DNA of 57,787 nucleotides from Henriciella sp. Lineage in GTDB: Bacteria > Pseudomonadota > Alphaproteobacteria > Caulobacterales > Hyphomonadaceae. Each line of letters opens with the position of its first letter. The first letter of the stretch is position 1. This document shows, piece after piece, positions 26,968 through 35,797 of this stretch. The stretch spans positions 1-57,787 of the forward strand of contig JAQWGO010000096.1 of NCBI GenBank assembly GCA_029238175.1, read 5' to 3'. The position numbers and the translations under genes are program-made. The notes under the pieces were generated by a model, which saw nothing but the letters and a program-made list of their open reading frames with translations, was not told the DNA's origin and searched no databases.

Positions 26968-28119
26968 ATGATACGCAACGCCCTGCCCCTATTCGCAATT
27001 GCTCTGCTGACTGCATGCGGAGGAGAAGCTGCAGCGCCAGAACCTCAAGTCGATGGGTCGATTGTCTCTGATGATGGGTTGCGGCTTGTTCCGATTGCGT
27101 CTGAACTGGAATTTCCGTGGGGAATAGCCGCATTGCCGTCTGGCGAATTGCTCGTCACAGAACGTGAGGGCCGACTGCGCCTTATCAAGGACGATGCACT
27201 TGTTGCAGCGCCGGTTACCGGTCTTCCGGGTGATATTCTCATTGATGGGCAAGGTGGTCTTTTAGGGATTACGCTCGACCCGGCTTTCGCTGACAATCGC
27301 AAACTCTATCTCAGCTATTCGAAAGACATGGGCGAAACGAATACGACGGCGGTTGTGTCAGCCACGCTTTCAGACGACGCAATGGCGCTTTCGGACGTGA
27401 CTGAAATCTATAAAGGTGAAGACCGCGAAACAAGCTATCACTTTGGCTCGCGGATGGTGTTTTTGCCGGACGGGTCAATGATCGTGACGCTTGGCGATGG
27501 CTATCGCTACATGAAAGACGCGCAGGATACCAACTTGCTGCATGGCAAGATCGCACGGATTATGCCGGATGGTTCAGTGCCTGAAGATAATCCCTTCACA
27601 AGTGGCGGCGGCAATCCGGCTGTCTGGTCTTACGGTCATCGCAATGTTCAAGGCGCGGTTTATCATGCGGCAACCGGTACGCTGTTTGCGCACGAACACG
27701 GCCCAAAGGGCGGCGACGAGATCAATGTGATTGAACCGGGCAACAATTATGGCTGGCCGACTATCACTTACGGCATCAACTATGATGGCACTGTCATCAC
27801 GAACGAGACCGAAGCGCCGGGTATGGAACAACCTGTTGTTAAGTGGGTGCCATCAATTGCGCCGTCTGGCATGGCGGTTGTCGAGACGGCGGCGTTTTCA
27901 GACTGGTCTGGCGATTTACTGGTCGGCGCAATGAACGGTCCGAAGGGTCAGAAGCTTGTGCGCGTCGATGTCAACGCCGATGGTAGCTTGGGCGAAACTG
28001 AGGATCTGTTGGACGACCTACAGATTCCGTTTCGCGATGTGATTTCAACACCCAATGCGATCTACGTGGCCACCGCCGATCTGGACGGTATCGTCTATCG
28101 TCTTGAGAAAGCGGAATAG
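26968..28119 (+). CDS. PQQ-dependent sugar dehydrogenase family (YliI-like) lipoprotein
   Basis: A 383-residue protein with a lipoprotein signal (lipobox LLTAC, Cys17). The mature part is a six-bladed propeller of the glucose/sorbosone dehydrogenase family: FPWGIAALPSGELLVTEREG, GQGGLLGITLDPAF, SYGHRNVQGAVYH and HEHGPKGGDEINVI are its hallmarks, including the catalytic His in the first of these blades. Such enzymes oxidise aldoses with PQQ as cofactor, in the periplasm. No PQQ synthesis genes lie in the window. GGAG precedes the ATG. It converges on recR with a gap of 1 bp. Confidence 0.9.
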   Translation: MIRNALPLFAIALLTACGGEAAAPEPQVDGSIVSDDGLRLVPIASELEFPWGIAALPSGELLVTEREGRLRLIKDDALVAAPVTGLPGDILIDGQGGLLGITLDPAFADNRKLYLSYSKDMGETNTTAVVSATLSDDAMALSDVTEIYKGEDRETSYHFGSRMVFLPDGSMIVTLGDGYRYMKDAQDTNLLHGKIARIMPDGSVPEDNPFTSGGGNPAVWSYGHRNVQGAVYHAATGTLFAHEHGPKGGDEINVIEPGNNYGWPTITYGINYDGTVITNETEAPGMEQPVVKWVPSIAPSGMAVVETAAFSDWSGDLLVGAMNGPKGQKLVRVDVNADGSLGETEDLLDDLQIPFRDVISTPNAIYVATADLDGIVYRLEKAE

Positions 28120-28120
28120 T

Positions 28121-28726
28121 TTAAACGCCGCGGCGTGACCTAAGGGCGGTGGCGAGCGTGCCATCGTCCAAATGGTCTAATTCGCCGCCAACAGGTACGC
28201 CGTGCGCAAGCCGCGTGACTTCGACGCCAAGGTCTTCGATCTGTTCGGCGATATAGTGCGCCGTCGTTTGGCCATCGACAGTGGCGTTAAGGGCAAGGAT
28301 AACCTCGCGGATGTCGCCCGTTTTGATACGGTCAACCAACAAACCAATCGTCAGATCTTCTGGGCCAACCCCGTCCAAGGCGCTCATTACGCCGCCCAGG
28401 ACGTGGTAGCGCCCACGGAAGGCGGCAGCGCGTTCTAGCGCCCAAAGGTCTGGCACATCCTCCACAACGCAGAGAAGGCCTTCATCGCGGCCCGTCGCCT
28501 GACAAACGGCGCATGGTTGGAGTGTGTCATAGTTTCCGCATGTCTGGCATTGCTCAATCTTTGCTGCAGCATCGGCCATCGCTTCGGCCATAGGCTTGAG
28601 CAATGTATCCTGACGTTTCAGCAAAAAGAGCGCCGCGCGCCGAGCTGAACGCGGCCCAAGCCCCGGCAGCCGAGCAATTAGATCGATCATGCGTTGAATT
28701 TCAGGGCCAGCAGATGTTTTGCTCAT
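28121..28726 (-). CDS. recR: Recombination mediator protein RecR
   Basis: A 201-residue protein, the usual RecR length. It has the N-terminal helix-hairpin-helix [17 protein letters not shown], the four-cysteine zinc site CQTC...CAVC, and the Toprim domain beginning [15 protein letters not shown]. RecR works with RecF/RecO to load RecA on SSB-coated single strands at gaps. In alphaproteobacteria dnaX-ybaB-recR are usually adjacent. Here ybaB and dnaX are on the same strand about 2.2 kb upstream, separated by the four-gene GST operon and its regulator, suggesting an insertion into that ancestral order. Confidence 0.96.
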   Translation of the reverse strand: MSKTSAGPEIQRMIDLIARLPGLGPRSARRAALFLLKRQDTLLKPMAEAMADAAAKIEQCQTCGNYDTLQPCAVCQATGRDEGLLCVVEDVPDLWALERAAAFRGRYHVLGGVMSALDGVGPEDLTIGLLVDRIKTGDIREVILALNATVDGQTTAHYIAEQIEDLGVEVTRLAHGVPVGGELDHLDDGTLATALRSRRGV

Positions 28727-28777
28727 AGATGCTAATGTGCGGGAATCGCGGAGAGTGGCAAGAGGGTGATGCCGCGA

Positions 28778-29218
28778 TCAGCGCTTTGCCATTAGAATAC
28801 TCACAACCATCAGGCCAAAGCCAAAGATACGTGTCGGCGTCAACGGGATTTTTGGCGCACCAAACAGTCCAAACTGATCAATCAGTGCGGCTGTTACGAG
28901 CTGTCCGAGCAAAACAAAAAGTACCGCCGTGGCAACCCCCATTCTGGGCGCTAAAGTCGTGATCGATAGGATATAGAACGCGACAAGAAGCCCACCTCCG
29001 AAAAGGAAAAGCGGCGTTGTGCTAAGCTTAGACCAATCAGTTCCACCCGTGACCACAACCATGATCATCGCGCAGATAAAGCCAACAGCAAACAAGATTG
29101 CCGCCGCCGCTGGCGGGCCTATTCGCGCGCCCAGTGTTGCGTTTAAAGCGGCCATGATAGGGATGCCGACGCCAGCCAAAAACATCACGCCGGACATCCA
29201 ATTCAGTTGAAGGTTCAC
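28778..29218 (-). CDS. DMT-superfamily transporter, YdcZ (DUF606) type
   Basis: A 146-residue membrane protein with five hydrophobic helices covering nearly the whole length. It matches the short DMT members of the YdcZ family: GVGIPIMAALNATLGARIG at the start and a C-terminal LTPTRIFGFGLMVVSILMA. Members probably work as dimers and export small molecules; the substrate is unknown. It is the last gene of the operon GST, NTF2-like, tautomerase, transporter (7-bp gap upstream), so it may export a product or the toxic compound these enzymes act on. Confidence 0.88.
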   Translation of the reverse strand: MNLQLNWMSGVMFLAGVGIPIMAALNATLGARIGPPAAAAILFAVGFICAMIMVVVTGGTDWSKLSTTPLFLFGGGLLVAFYILSITTLAPRMGVATAVLFVLLGQLVTAALIDQFGLFGAPKIPLTPTRIFGFGLMVVSILMAKR

Positions 29219-29225
29219 TGTGCGA

Positions 29226-29429
29226 TCACTTCAAACTTGCGCGATAAGCCTCGGCGGGTAATCCACCAATGCCCCAACTTTCCATTTCAACCTCGTCAAT
29301 CACAACGAATGTTGTTGCTGGGTTTTTGCCGAGGACGTTGACCAAGAGATCGGTTGCACCCTTGATAAGTTCGGCTTTTTGAGCAGGCGTCACGCCTTCT
29401 TTTGTGACCTTGATATTTACGTAGGGCAT
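29226..29429 (-). CDS. 4-oxalocrotonate tautomerase family protein
   Basis: A 67-residue protein from the ATG at 29429. After removal of Met, Pro1 (P-Y-V-N-I-K-V) is the catalytic base of the tautomerase superfamily. The conserved stretch EGVTPAQKAELIKGATDLL and the C-terminal EVEMESWGIGG confirm it. It probably interconverts keto and enol forms or removes halogen in a small-molecule breakdown step. It lies 4 bp after the NTF2-like gene and 7 bp before the transporter gene. Confidence 0.9.
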   Translation of the reverse strand: MPYVNIKVTKEGVTPAQKAELIKGATDLLVNVLGKNPATTFVVIDEVEMESWGIGGLPAEAYRASLK

Positions 29430-29433
29430 ACGT

Positions 29434-29820
29434 TTACGTTCCTTCGATTTGGCGTTCAGTGATTTGAAAAACCTTTGCCACGATTTTCCACTGCGTATCT
29501 TCACGAATGAGTGAAAGGAAATCGACGAAGTCCTTATTACCAATACTGCAGCGCACACGGGCACGAGCTGTATTCTCACCAGCAAACTCAATTTCCTCAA
29601 TCAGATCGCGGCGCACTTCCCCGTTAGAGGCGGGTGAAGTGCGTTTTGCGACGATTGGAAAATATTCTTGCATTGACCGGATGAGGGGCGGCGCTTCATC
29701 TGCTGTGACGTAGACAGCGCGTGGATGAAACACCTCCTCCAGCATAGCCACATCACAGTGATAAAGAGCATCGAAATAGGTCTGCAAAACCTTCGATACG
29801 TCTTCGAACCTTGTGCTCAC
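29434..29820 (-). CDS. NTF2-like / lumazine-binding-like protein
   Basis: A 128-residue alpha+beta cone-fold protein. The N-terminal helices (VLQTYFDALYHCDVAMLEEVFHP) and strands ending in DFLSLIREDTQWKIVAKVFQ match the Lumazine_bd_2/nuclear transport factor 2 group. Such proteins bind or isomerise small molecules; activity here is unknown. Its start overlaps the GST stop by ATGA, indicating translational coupling. Confidence 0.85.
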   Translation of the reverse strand: MSTRFEDVSKVLQTYFDALYHCDVAMLEEVFHPRAVYVTADEAPPLIRSMQEYFPIVAKRTSPASNGEVRRDLIEEIEFAGENTARARVRCSIGNKDFVDFLSLIREDTQWKIVAKVFQITERQIEGT

Positions 29821-30431
29821 GAAATGAGGCCTTCGGTCCGTAGGGCCTTTTGTTTTGCCGGGCGCGAAGCAATGTTTTCGACATATGCTTTAACCTTTGC
29901 CCACGGCTCCAATGAGACATCGATGAAATTGGACCAGTTCAAGATCACAAAAGCGTAGGCATCTGCAACCGAGAAGTTGGCACCATTCATGTAGGGTTGG
30001 TCAGCGGGTAGAAAATCCTCAAAATGGCCGATTGTTTTTGATAACTTACTGATATTGCTTTCTTTTTCTTCCGCTGTGAAATCGCGACCAGAGAAGAATG
30101 GGCTGTAAGCTTTGTGAAGCTCTGATGATAGAAAGCTCAGCTGTTCCTGCAGACGCGTACGTTCAATTGTCCCATTGGCAGGTGCCAGTTCAGAATGACC
30201 TGCCTGATCAACCAAAAGCTGTAGGATGGCAGCATTCTCAGTGATCACTGACTTATCGTCTAATTCTAATACGGGGACGTATCCACGTGGGTTGATAGAT
30301 TTATAATCAGCGCCCGTTTCCGTTAGACCTGCAGCTGTATCGACTTTTTCTAACTCGAATTCTGTGCCAATTTCGTTGAGGACGATATGCGCCGCCATTG
30401 AGCAGGCACCGGGTTTGTAAAAAAGTTTCAT
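29817..30431 (-). CDS. Glutathione S-transferase (beta-class-like, GstA)
   Basis: A 204-residue GST from the ATG at 30431. It begins MKLFYKPGACSMAAHI, where Tyr5 and Cys10 match the bacterial beta-class active site, and includes SVITENAAILQLLVD for the glutathione-binding Ser and ANFSVADAYAFVILNW as the C-terminal motif. It conjugates glutathione to electrophiles in the cytoplasm. It heads a four-gene operon and is divergent from an HxlR-type regulator, which presumably controls it in response to quinones or other electrophiles. Confidence 0.93.
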   Translation of the reverse strand: MKLFYKPGACSMAAHIVLNEIGTEFELEKVDTAAGLTETGADYKSINPRGYVPVLELDDKSVITENAAILQLLVDQAGHSELAPANGTIERTRLQEQLSFLSSELHKAYSPFFSGRDFTAEEKESNISKLSKTIGHFEDFLPADQPYMNGANFSVADAYAFVILNWSNFIDVSLEPWAKVKAYVENIASRPAKQKALRTEGLIS

Positions 30432-30510
30432 CACTATTCTCCATGTTTGTTTGAAACAGGAGGGGTAAGTGGAGACGTGAGTTTCTCTTGGCAATAAGGT
30501 TTCCATCAGA

Positions 30511-30549
30511 TACTATATTATTGAGTTACCCTGAAGAAACCTAGTTACC
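30511..30549. promoter_or_regulatory. Candidate operator between GST operon and HxlR gene
   Basis: The divergent spacer contains TACT at 30511 followed by AGTT at 30524, similar to the TACT-N-AGTA half-site layout known for some HxlR proteins. The heptamer AGTTACC occurs twice, at 30524-30530 and 30543-30549. On the minus strand, TATAGT could serve as a -10 element for the GST operon. Together these suggest a binding site for the adjacent HxlR regulator, but it is inference. Confidence 0.35.
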
Positions 30550-30553
30550 GCCC

Positions 30554-30964
30554 ATGCCTTTGAAAATGACGAAAAACAAATCTCCCGCCTTGCCGGAACG
30601 ATGCATGTTAACCGAATGCATGTCGGTTATCTCAGGAGCGTGGGCACCTAATGTCATCTGGTGTTTGCGTGCTGGGCCGCGACGGTTCAGTGAGTTGCGC
30701 GCAGACATTCCGCCCGTTTCAGCGAAAGTTCTATCCAGAAGGCTGAGTGAGTTGGAGGAACGCGGCGTTCTGATCCGTCATGTGCGGCCTACATCGCCGC
30801 CCTCTGTCTCGTATGAGCTGACACCGCTGGGAACCGAGCTTATCCCGGCACTTGATGCCATTGTAAGTGTTGGTCACCGGCTGAAAATATTGCAGGCATA
30901 TGAACTGCCGCTGGCTGAACGCGCCGAGAAAGAACAAAAATCCGAGCACGTGAGCGCCAAGTGA
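30554..30964 (+). CDS. HxlR-family transcriptional regulator
   Basis: A 136-residue winged-helix protein. CMLTECMSVISGAWAPNVIWCL followed by GPRRFSELRADIPPVSAKVLSRRLSELEERG is the HxlR domain. Cysteines near positions 18, 22 and 37 could sense oxidants or electrophiles, as in YodB/HypR. It is divergent from the GST operon (122-bp spacer), so it most likely controls that operon and itself. It converges on ybaB with 10 bp between the stops. Confidence 0.92.
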   Translation: MPLKMTKNKSPALPERCMLTECMSVISGAWAPNVIWCLRAGPRRFSELRADIPPVSAKVLSRRLSELEERGVLIRHVRPTSPPSVSYELTPLGTELIPALDAIVSVGHRLKILQAYELPLAERAEKEQKSEHVSAK

Positions 30965-30974
30965 TTAGTACCGC

Positions 30975-31298
30975 TTAAAACGGCATCTTGAAGCCGGGCA
31001 TCATGCCGCCGAAACCTGCGGTGGCGTCTTTCATGGCTTTTTCCATGGCCTGGTCGAGGTTCTTTCGGGCTTCGCGGTGCGCTGCTTTGATAAGGTCTTC
31101 GACGATTTCGGCGTCGTCTTCCATCAGGCTTGGATCAATCTTAACCGAGACCAGTTCGCCTTTACCCTTTAGGGTCACGGCAACGAGGCCCGCGCCGGCT
31201 ATACCTTCAGCGACTGTATCTTCGATCTGGGCTTGCGCCTCTTGCATCTTGGCCTGCATCTGCTGGGCTTGTTGCATGATTTTGGAAAGATCGGTCAT
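30975..31298 (-). CDS. YbaB/EbfC nucleoid-associated protein
   Basis: A 107-residue protein of the YbaB/EbfC family: helical N-terminus MQQAQQMQAKMQEAQAQIED, strand region VAVTLKGKGELVSVKIDPSLM, and a C-terminal helix with KAMKDATAGFGG. Dimers bind DNA like tweezers and affect nucleoid shape. It follows dnaX by 6 bp, the usual dnaX-ybaB arrangement, and is cotranscribed with it. Confidence 0.95.
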   Translation of the reverse strand: MTDLSKIMQQAQQMQAKMQEAQAQIEDTVAEGIAGAGLVAVTLKGKGELVSVKIDPSLMEDDAEIVEDLIKAAHREARKNLDQAMEKAMKDATAGFGGMMPGFKMPF

Positions 31299-31304
31299 CG
31301 GACG

Positions 31305-33056
31305 TTAGCCTTGGTTTGTACGCTTGATAGGTACGACATTGTCAGTCAGCGTTGCAGGTTCAAGAGGGGCGCTGTGTTCAACATCGACGATTTTAGCGCC
31401 GGGCAGCGCGGCTAAAGCTGCGGCAATCTCTGGGCGCTGGGCGGCGTCATCAAACTGTTCTTGGCGTTCGCGCGTCTCGCGCTCTTTATTGGTTTCAGCA
31501 TCTGACTGGGAGAGGGCAACATCCCAATCCATATCGGTTTCATATTCGAGGAAATCAGTTAGGCGGCGCAGCAAATCTTTCGGCGCGCCGGGATCGACGG
31601 CGCAGATGAGTCGGCCGGGACGGAAATTTTCTGCGCGGATATATTTTCGGGCCTCACCCCAAAGGCGGGCCTCTTTGCGCGTATCGAGATGGTCGAGCAC
31701 ATCGCGGAAGCTGTCCATTTTAGCTTCGGACGGTTGAACCAGTTGGACGACGGCTTGAGGGCCGCCTGACGGTGAGAGCGCCTGCGATGTCGCGTCAGGC
31801 TTTCCCCCGTTGCCCGTGGCCCCTCCCCCGCTTGCAAGCATGCGGGCGGCTTCTTCAGGGCTGGGCAGGTTCGCAGCTGCAACGAGGCGCAGGATGACCA
31901 TGCGAAGCGCTGTATCGGCTTCGGGCGCGGTTTGGGTGTCGCGGTAACCCCCGAGCAGGATCTGCCAGTTGCGCTGCGCTTGTGCCGGGGTCAGTGCTTT
32001 GGCAATATCGTGCGTTCGCGTCGTCCAATCAGCCGGACCAGGCAGTGTGTAATTGTCGCCCGCGGCCTGAACCGTTGCAATGTCGGCTGCGATTTCGAGC
32101 ATGTCTTTCAAAATGACAAGCGGATCAGCGCCAGCACGGACTTGGTCAGCAACTTCTTCCACTGCTTTTTGGGCTTCACCTTTAATTGCAAACTCGAACG
32201 CGTCGAGGAGACGTAAACGATCCCCAAGGCCGAGTATATCGCGGACCTTAGCGCCTGTAACTTCATCGCCGTCGAGCGCTTGCACAATGGCTTGATCGAG
32301 GATGGAGAGACCGTCGCGAACTGAGCCTTCGGCGGCCCGAGCGATAAGGGCTAAGCCTTCTTCGGAGACGCGCGCGTTTTCAGCTTTTGCGATTCTTCCA
32401 AGGTGGGCAGACAGTGCTTCAGTGTCGAGGCGCTTGAGGTCAAAGCGCTGGCAACGTGACAGCACCGTGATCGGGACTTTACGAATTTCGGTGGTCGCGA
32501 AAATGAACTTCACATGGGCGGGCGGCTCTTCCAACGTTTTCAGGAGCGCGTTGAAGGACGCGGTCGAGAGCATGTGAACTTCGTCAATGATATAGACTTT
32601 ATAGCGCGCCGAAACGGGCGAATAACGCACGCCGTCAAGCAGGTCGCGCATATCTGCGACACCCGTGCGAGAGGCGGCATCAAGCTCCAGCACGTCGGGA
32701 TGATTACCCGCCATAATCGCAGCGCAGAAATCGCCGGGCGGATCAAGGTTTACGCTCGGCGCATCTTGGCCTTCGCGTGTATAGTTTAAAGCACGCGCCA
32801 ACAGGCGGGCCGTCGTCGTTTTTCCGACGCCGCGAACACCCGTCATCATAAAGGCGTGCGCAACGCGGTTAATCTCAAACGCGTTTTTGAGCGTTCGCAC
32901 CATCGCTTCCTGACCGATAAGGTCAGAGAACAAACGCGGGCGGTATTTGCGGGCAAGAACCTGATAGCCTTCATCCTTGGGCGTGCCCATTTCGGCATCC
33001 CCAAACATTGAGAAGGTTGCGTCATCACGCGCTTCGATTTCAGGCTCATCACTCAT
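31305..33056 (-). CDS. dnaX: DNA polymerase III subunits gamma/tau
   Basis: A 583-residue clamp-loader ATPase. Walker A G73-V-R-G-V-G-K-T-T, Walker B IIDEVHMLS and the sensor FIFATTEIRKVPITVLSRCQRFDL are intact. The zinc module that usually has four cysteines retains only Cys111 (DPPGDFCAAI), a loss I associate with alphaproteobacterial DnaX. The C-terminal domain (from about residue 430) is the tau extension that binds the polymerase and helicase. No slippery A-run was noticed that would give a short gamma form by frameshifting. It is divergent from the photolyase-like gene. Confidence 0.95.
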   Translation of the reverse strand: MSDEPEIEARDDATFSMFGDAEMGTPKDEGYQVLARKYRPRLFSDLIGQEAMVRTLKNAFEINRVAHAFMMTGVRGVGKTTTARLLARALNYTREGQDAPSVNLDPPGDFCAAIMAGNHPDVLELDAASRTGVADMRDLLDGVRYSPVSARYKVYIIDEVHMLSTASFNALLKTLEEPPAHVKFIFATTEIRKVPITVLSRCQRFDLKRLDTEALSAHLGRIAKAENARVSEEGLALIARAAEGSVRDGLSILDQAIVQALDGDEVTGAKVRDILGLGDRLRLLDAFEFAIKGEAQKAVEEVADQVRAGADPLVILKDMLEIAADIATVQAAGDNYTLPGPADWTTRTHDIAKALTPAQAQRNWQILLGGYRDTQTAPEADTALRMVILRLVAAANLPSPEEAARMLASGGGATGNGGKPDATSQALSPSGGPQAVVQLVQPSEAKMDSFRDVLDHLDTRKEARLWGEARKYIRAENFRPGRLICAVDPGAPKDLLRRLTDFLEYETDMDWDVALSQSDAETNKERETRERQEQFDDAAQRPEIAAALAALPGAKIVDVEHSAPLEPATLTDNVVPIKRTNQG

Positions 33057-33118
33057 ACGGAGTCTTATGGCAGGGACTCGGGGGTCGCCGCAATGGGTAA
33101 CCGCCCTAAGTCAGCGGC

Positions 33119-34612
33119 ATGACCACAGCTTTGCTTATCTTTCCGCACCAATTGTTCGCCGATCACCCTGCCCTAGAGGATGGTCCTAGCCGAATTGTAC
33201 TGATTGAAGACCCGCTCTTCTTTGGCGACCAGCAATACCCCATGACATTTCATAAGCAGAAACTGTGGCTGCACCGGGCAAGTATGACACGCTATCAGAC
33301 GCGCTTGGAGGGCGATTGGGACGCAGTTGAAACGGTTAGCTTTCAAGCTGGCGCGGCAATTTTGAAAGATACGATAGATCGTTTGGCCGATGAGGGTGTT
33401 GAAACGCTTCTGGCGTGTGACCCCGTGGATCTCAGCCTGGAAAAGCGATTACGAACCTACGCTGCGGCTAAAAGCATGGACCTTCGCCTTTATACGTCAC
33501 CAATGTTTTTGAACACGAAGGGGCAGAACCAAGAATGGCGTTCAGGACAGAAGCGCTGGTTCATGACGGAGTTTTACAAGTTCCAAAGACGGCGGCTGGA
33601 TGTGCTGATGGACGGGGATGATCCGGTTCAGGGCAAGTGGAGTTTTGACGAAGAGAACCGAAAGAAAGTGCCAAAAAAGCTGCAAGGGCAAGTGCCACAG
33701 CTTTGGCCGATTGAAGCAGATAACATTGACGAAAAGGCCCGCACCTCAATCAATGAACAGTTCCCGGACAATTATGGCACGCTCAACCAACTGTTCTGGC
33801 CGACATGCCATGACGGAGCTGCTGATTGGCTGGATAAGTTCTTGGCAGAGCGCTTTGACCTGTTCGGCCCGTATGAAGATGCCATCCTAAAAGGCGAAAG
33901 CCTGCTGTGGCATGGCGCGATAACACCGATGCTAAACATCGGCCTGCTTACACCGCAACAAGTGCTGGATGCCACGATGCGGCACGTCAAAGACAATGAC
34001 GTACCTATCAATTCAGCCGAAGGGTTCATACGGCAAATCATTGGCTGGCGTGAATTTATGCGGGCGACTTATGAGGACCTGGGCGTCACGATGCGCACGA
34101 CCAATCATTGGAAACATACCCGCAAAATGCCGGAAAGTTTCTGGACTGGCGAGACAGGTATTGCGCCGATCGACGATACGATCAAACGCGTTTTGGAAAC
34201 TGGATATTGCCACCATATTGAGCGGCTGATGGTGTTGGGCGGGTTTATGTTCCTGTGCGAATTTGATCCAGACGATATCTATCGCTGGTTCATGGAAATG
34301 TTCGTTGATGCCTATGACTGGGTGATGGTCACGAACGCTTACGCCATGAGCCAGAATGCAGACGGGGGTCTGATTACAACGAAGCCGTACTTTTCAGGGT
34401 CGGCCTATATCAAAAAGATGGGCAACCACCCCAAAGGCGATTGGTGCGAAACTTGGGACGGTTTGTATTGGCGTTGGATCTGGAACCATGCAGACGCACT
34501 AGAAAAGAACCCACGCTGGGCGATGATGGTTTCAATGGTTCGCAAGATGGATCAGGAGAAACGCAATGGGCACTTAAAGGCCGCCAACAACTTTCTCGAA
34601 ACGCTTACTTGA
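33119..34612 (+). CDS. Cryptochrome/photolyase family protein (CryPro/PhrB-like), apparently without the Fe-S cluster
   Basis: A 497-residue protein of the prokaryotic cryptochrome/(6-4) photolyase group, which binds FAD and repairs UV lesions or senses light. AVEGFIRQIIGWREFMR-like residues (here AEGFIRQIIGWREFMR), HHIERLMVLGGFM and AYDWVMVTNAYAMSQNADGG are family hallmarks. In Agrobacterium PhrB four cysteines hold a [4Fe-4S] cluster. The equivalent segments here, TGETGIAP (about 343-350) and MGNHPKGDWCETWDG (about 434-448), have only Cys443, so the cluster is probably absent. The gene is divergent from dnaX and overlaps the 3' end of the broken MBL gene by 8 bp. Confidence 0.9.
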   Translation: MTTALLIFPHQLFADHPALEDGPSRIVLIEDPLFFGDQQYPMTFHKQKLWLHRASMTRYQTRLEGDWDAVETVSFQAGAAILKDTIDRLADEGVETLLACDPVDLSLEKRLRTYAAAKSMDLRLYTSPMFLNTKGQNQEWRSGQKRWFMTEFYKFQRRRLDVLMDGDDPVQGKWSFDEENRKKVPKKLQGQVPQLWPIEADNIDEKARTSINEQFPDNYGTLNQLFWPTCHDGAADWLDKFLAERFDLFGPYEDAILKGESLLWHGAITPMLNIGLLTPQQVLDATMRHVKDNDVPINSAEGFIRQIIGWREFMRATYEDLGVTMRTTNHWKHTRKMPESFWTGETGIAPIDDTIKRVLETGYCHHIERLMVLGGFMFLCEFDPDDIYRWFMEMFVDAYDWVMVTNAYAMSQNADGGLITTKPYFSGSAYIKKMGNHPKGDWCETWDGLYWRWIWNHADALEKNPRWAMMVSMVRKMDQEKRNGHLKAANNFLETLT

Positions 34613-35681
34613 GCTGTTCTTGTGAGATGACGCTGCCGTCAGCGGGCATTGTGAACAGCATACCATCCTGCCCTAAAACGATATCGCCATCAAACGCATC
34701 AGATGCGCCTTTTAGATAGTAGGCGTTCAGGTAAGGCGTTGGGACAGCGGGAACGATATGACTAAGTGCCAAGACTTTCACGCCCGCTTCTGACGCGATT
34801 TCAGCCGCTTCAACCGGGGTGATATGATAGTCAGGAATATCGAACATAATCTTGGCTAGTCGCTTATTTTCGACTTTCTCAAAACCTGCCTGCATGACGC
34901 CGACCATGTCTGCGTTCAGCGCTTCTTATACGAGTAGGTCACTGCCCTTGGCGGCCTGGGCTATCGCGGGCGAGCGGGCAGTGTCGCCGGTTAGCGTGAC
35001 GGAGCGGCCTTTATAATCAAAGCGATACCCAACCGCAGGCTCAACTGGGCTGTGATCCACACGGAAAGCCATCACTTTAAGCTCGCCATCATCGATGAGC
35101 GTTTCACTGGGCGCAGTGGACCGGAACGGCATAGCTTCGCCGCCCGCGCCAGTTGGTGGCGCGACATCGGCGCCGTGGTGCGCCGTACGATAGAAATGGT
35201 CTTGACGGTAAGAGAGGTTAAAACCTTCAATCACCTGCTCAACGCCTTGTGGGCCATAGACTGGCAATGGCGCTGTATGCCCGCCGCCGACCCAACGCTG
35301 CAGCATCAGCTCTCCAAGGCTATCGATATGATCAGAATGAAAATGGGTCAGGAATACAGCTTCGATTGCGCCGGGGGATATACCGACCTGCCCGAAATTA
35401 CGTGGACTGCCGCTACCCGCGTCGATGACGAAAACGCGGCTCCCGGCAATAACAATCGTGGATGGGCCCATTCGGCTTGGGTCGCCAAGCGGAGAACCTG
35501 TTCCCAACAGAATGACATGCAGGCCGTCAGGTAGGTCAGCTATCAGATTTGTTGAAATCGCGCGTTCAACCGTCGTCGCAAATATGCGTTCTCCGATCTG
35601 AGCTTTAAACAGATTGGCGACCGCAAACAGCGCCGCACCAATCGCAACAATGGCAATGATCACCCATTTCAAAATACGCAT
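34605..35681 (-). pseudogene. MBL-fold metallo-hydrolase interrupted by an in-frame TAA
   Basis: The N-terminal part (251 codons from the ATG at 35681, with GGAGG well placed before it) has a membrane anchor, then a metallo-beta-lactamase domain with THFHSDHID and LTGDTARS. At 34926-34928 a TAA stop occurs exactly where family members have the His of D-L-L-V-H-E-A-L. The same frame continues past it as E-A-L-N-A-D-M for another 106 codons, including the conserved LSHIVPAVPTP with the last metal-site histidine. No frame change is needed to rejoin the two parts. The full product would be about 358 residues of the RNase Z/arylsulfatase-like group. It may be a recent pseudogene or a sequence error. 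Confidence 0.8.
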
Positions 35682-35797
35682 ATCCATCTCCCTCCCCAAG
35701 AGAAGAGCCAATCTCACCGGCAATTGCAAGCTCTAAGGATTTCGTCTGGGTAGTTTCACCCATATGATGTCATCTAATATTTGCGTAGATCATGGGT

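Noticed and set aside
31305-33056. Programmed frameshift producing a short gamma form of DnaX
   Set aside because: No A-rich slippery heptamer with a following hairpin was found in the region after the ATPase domains.
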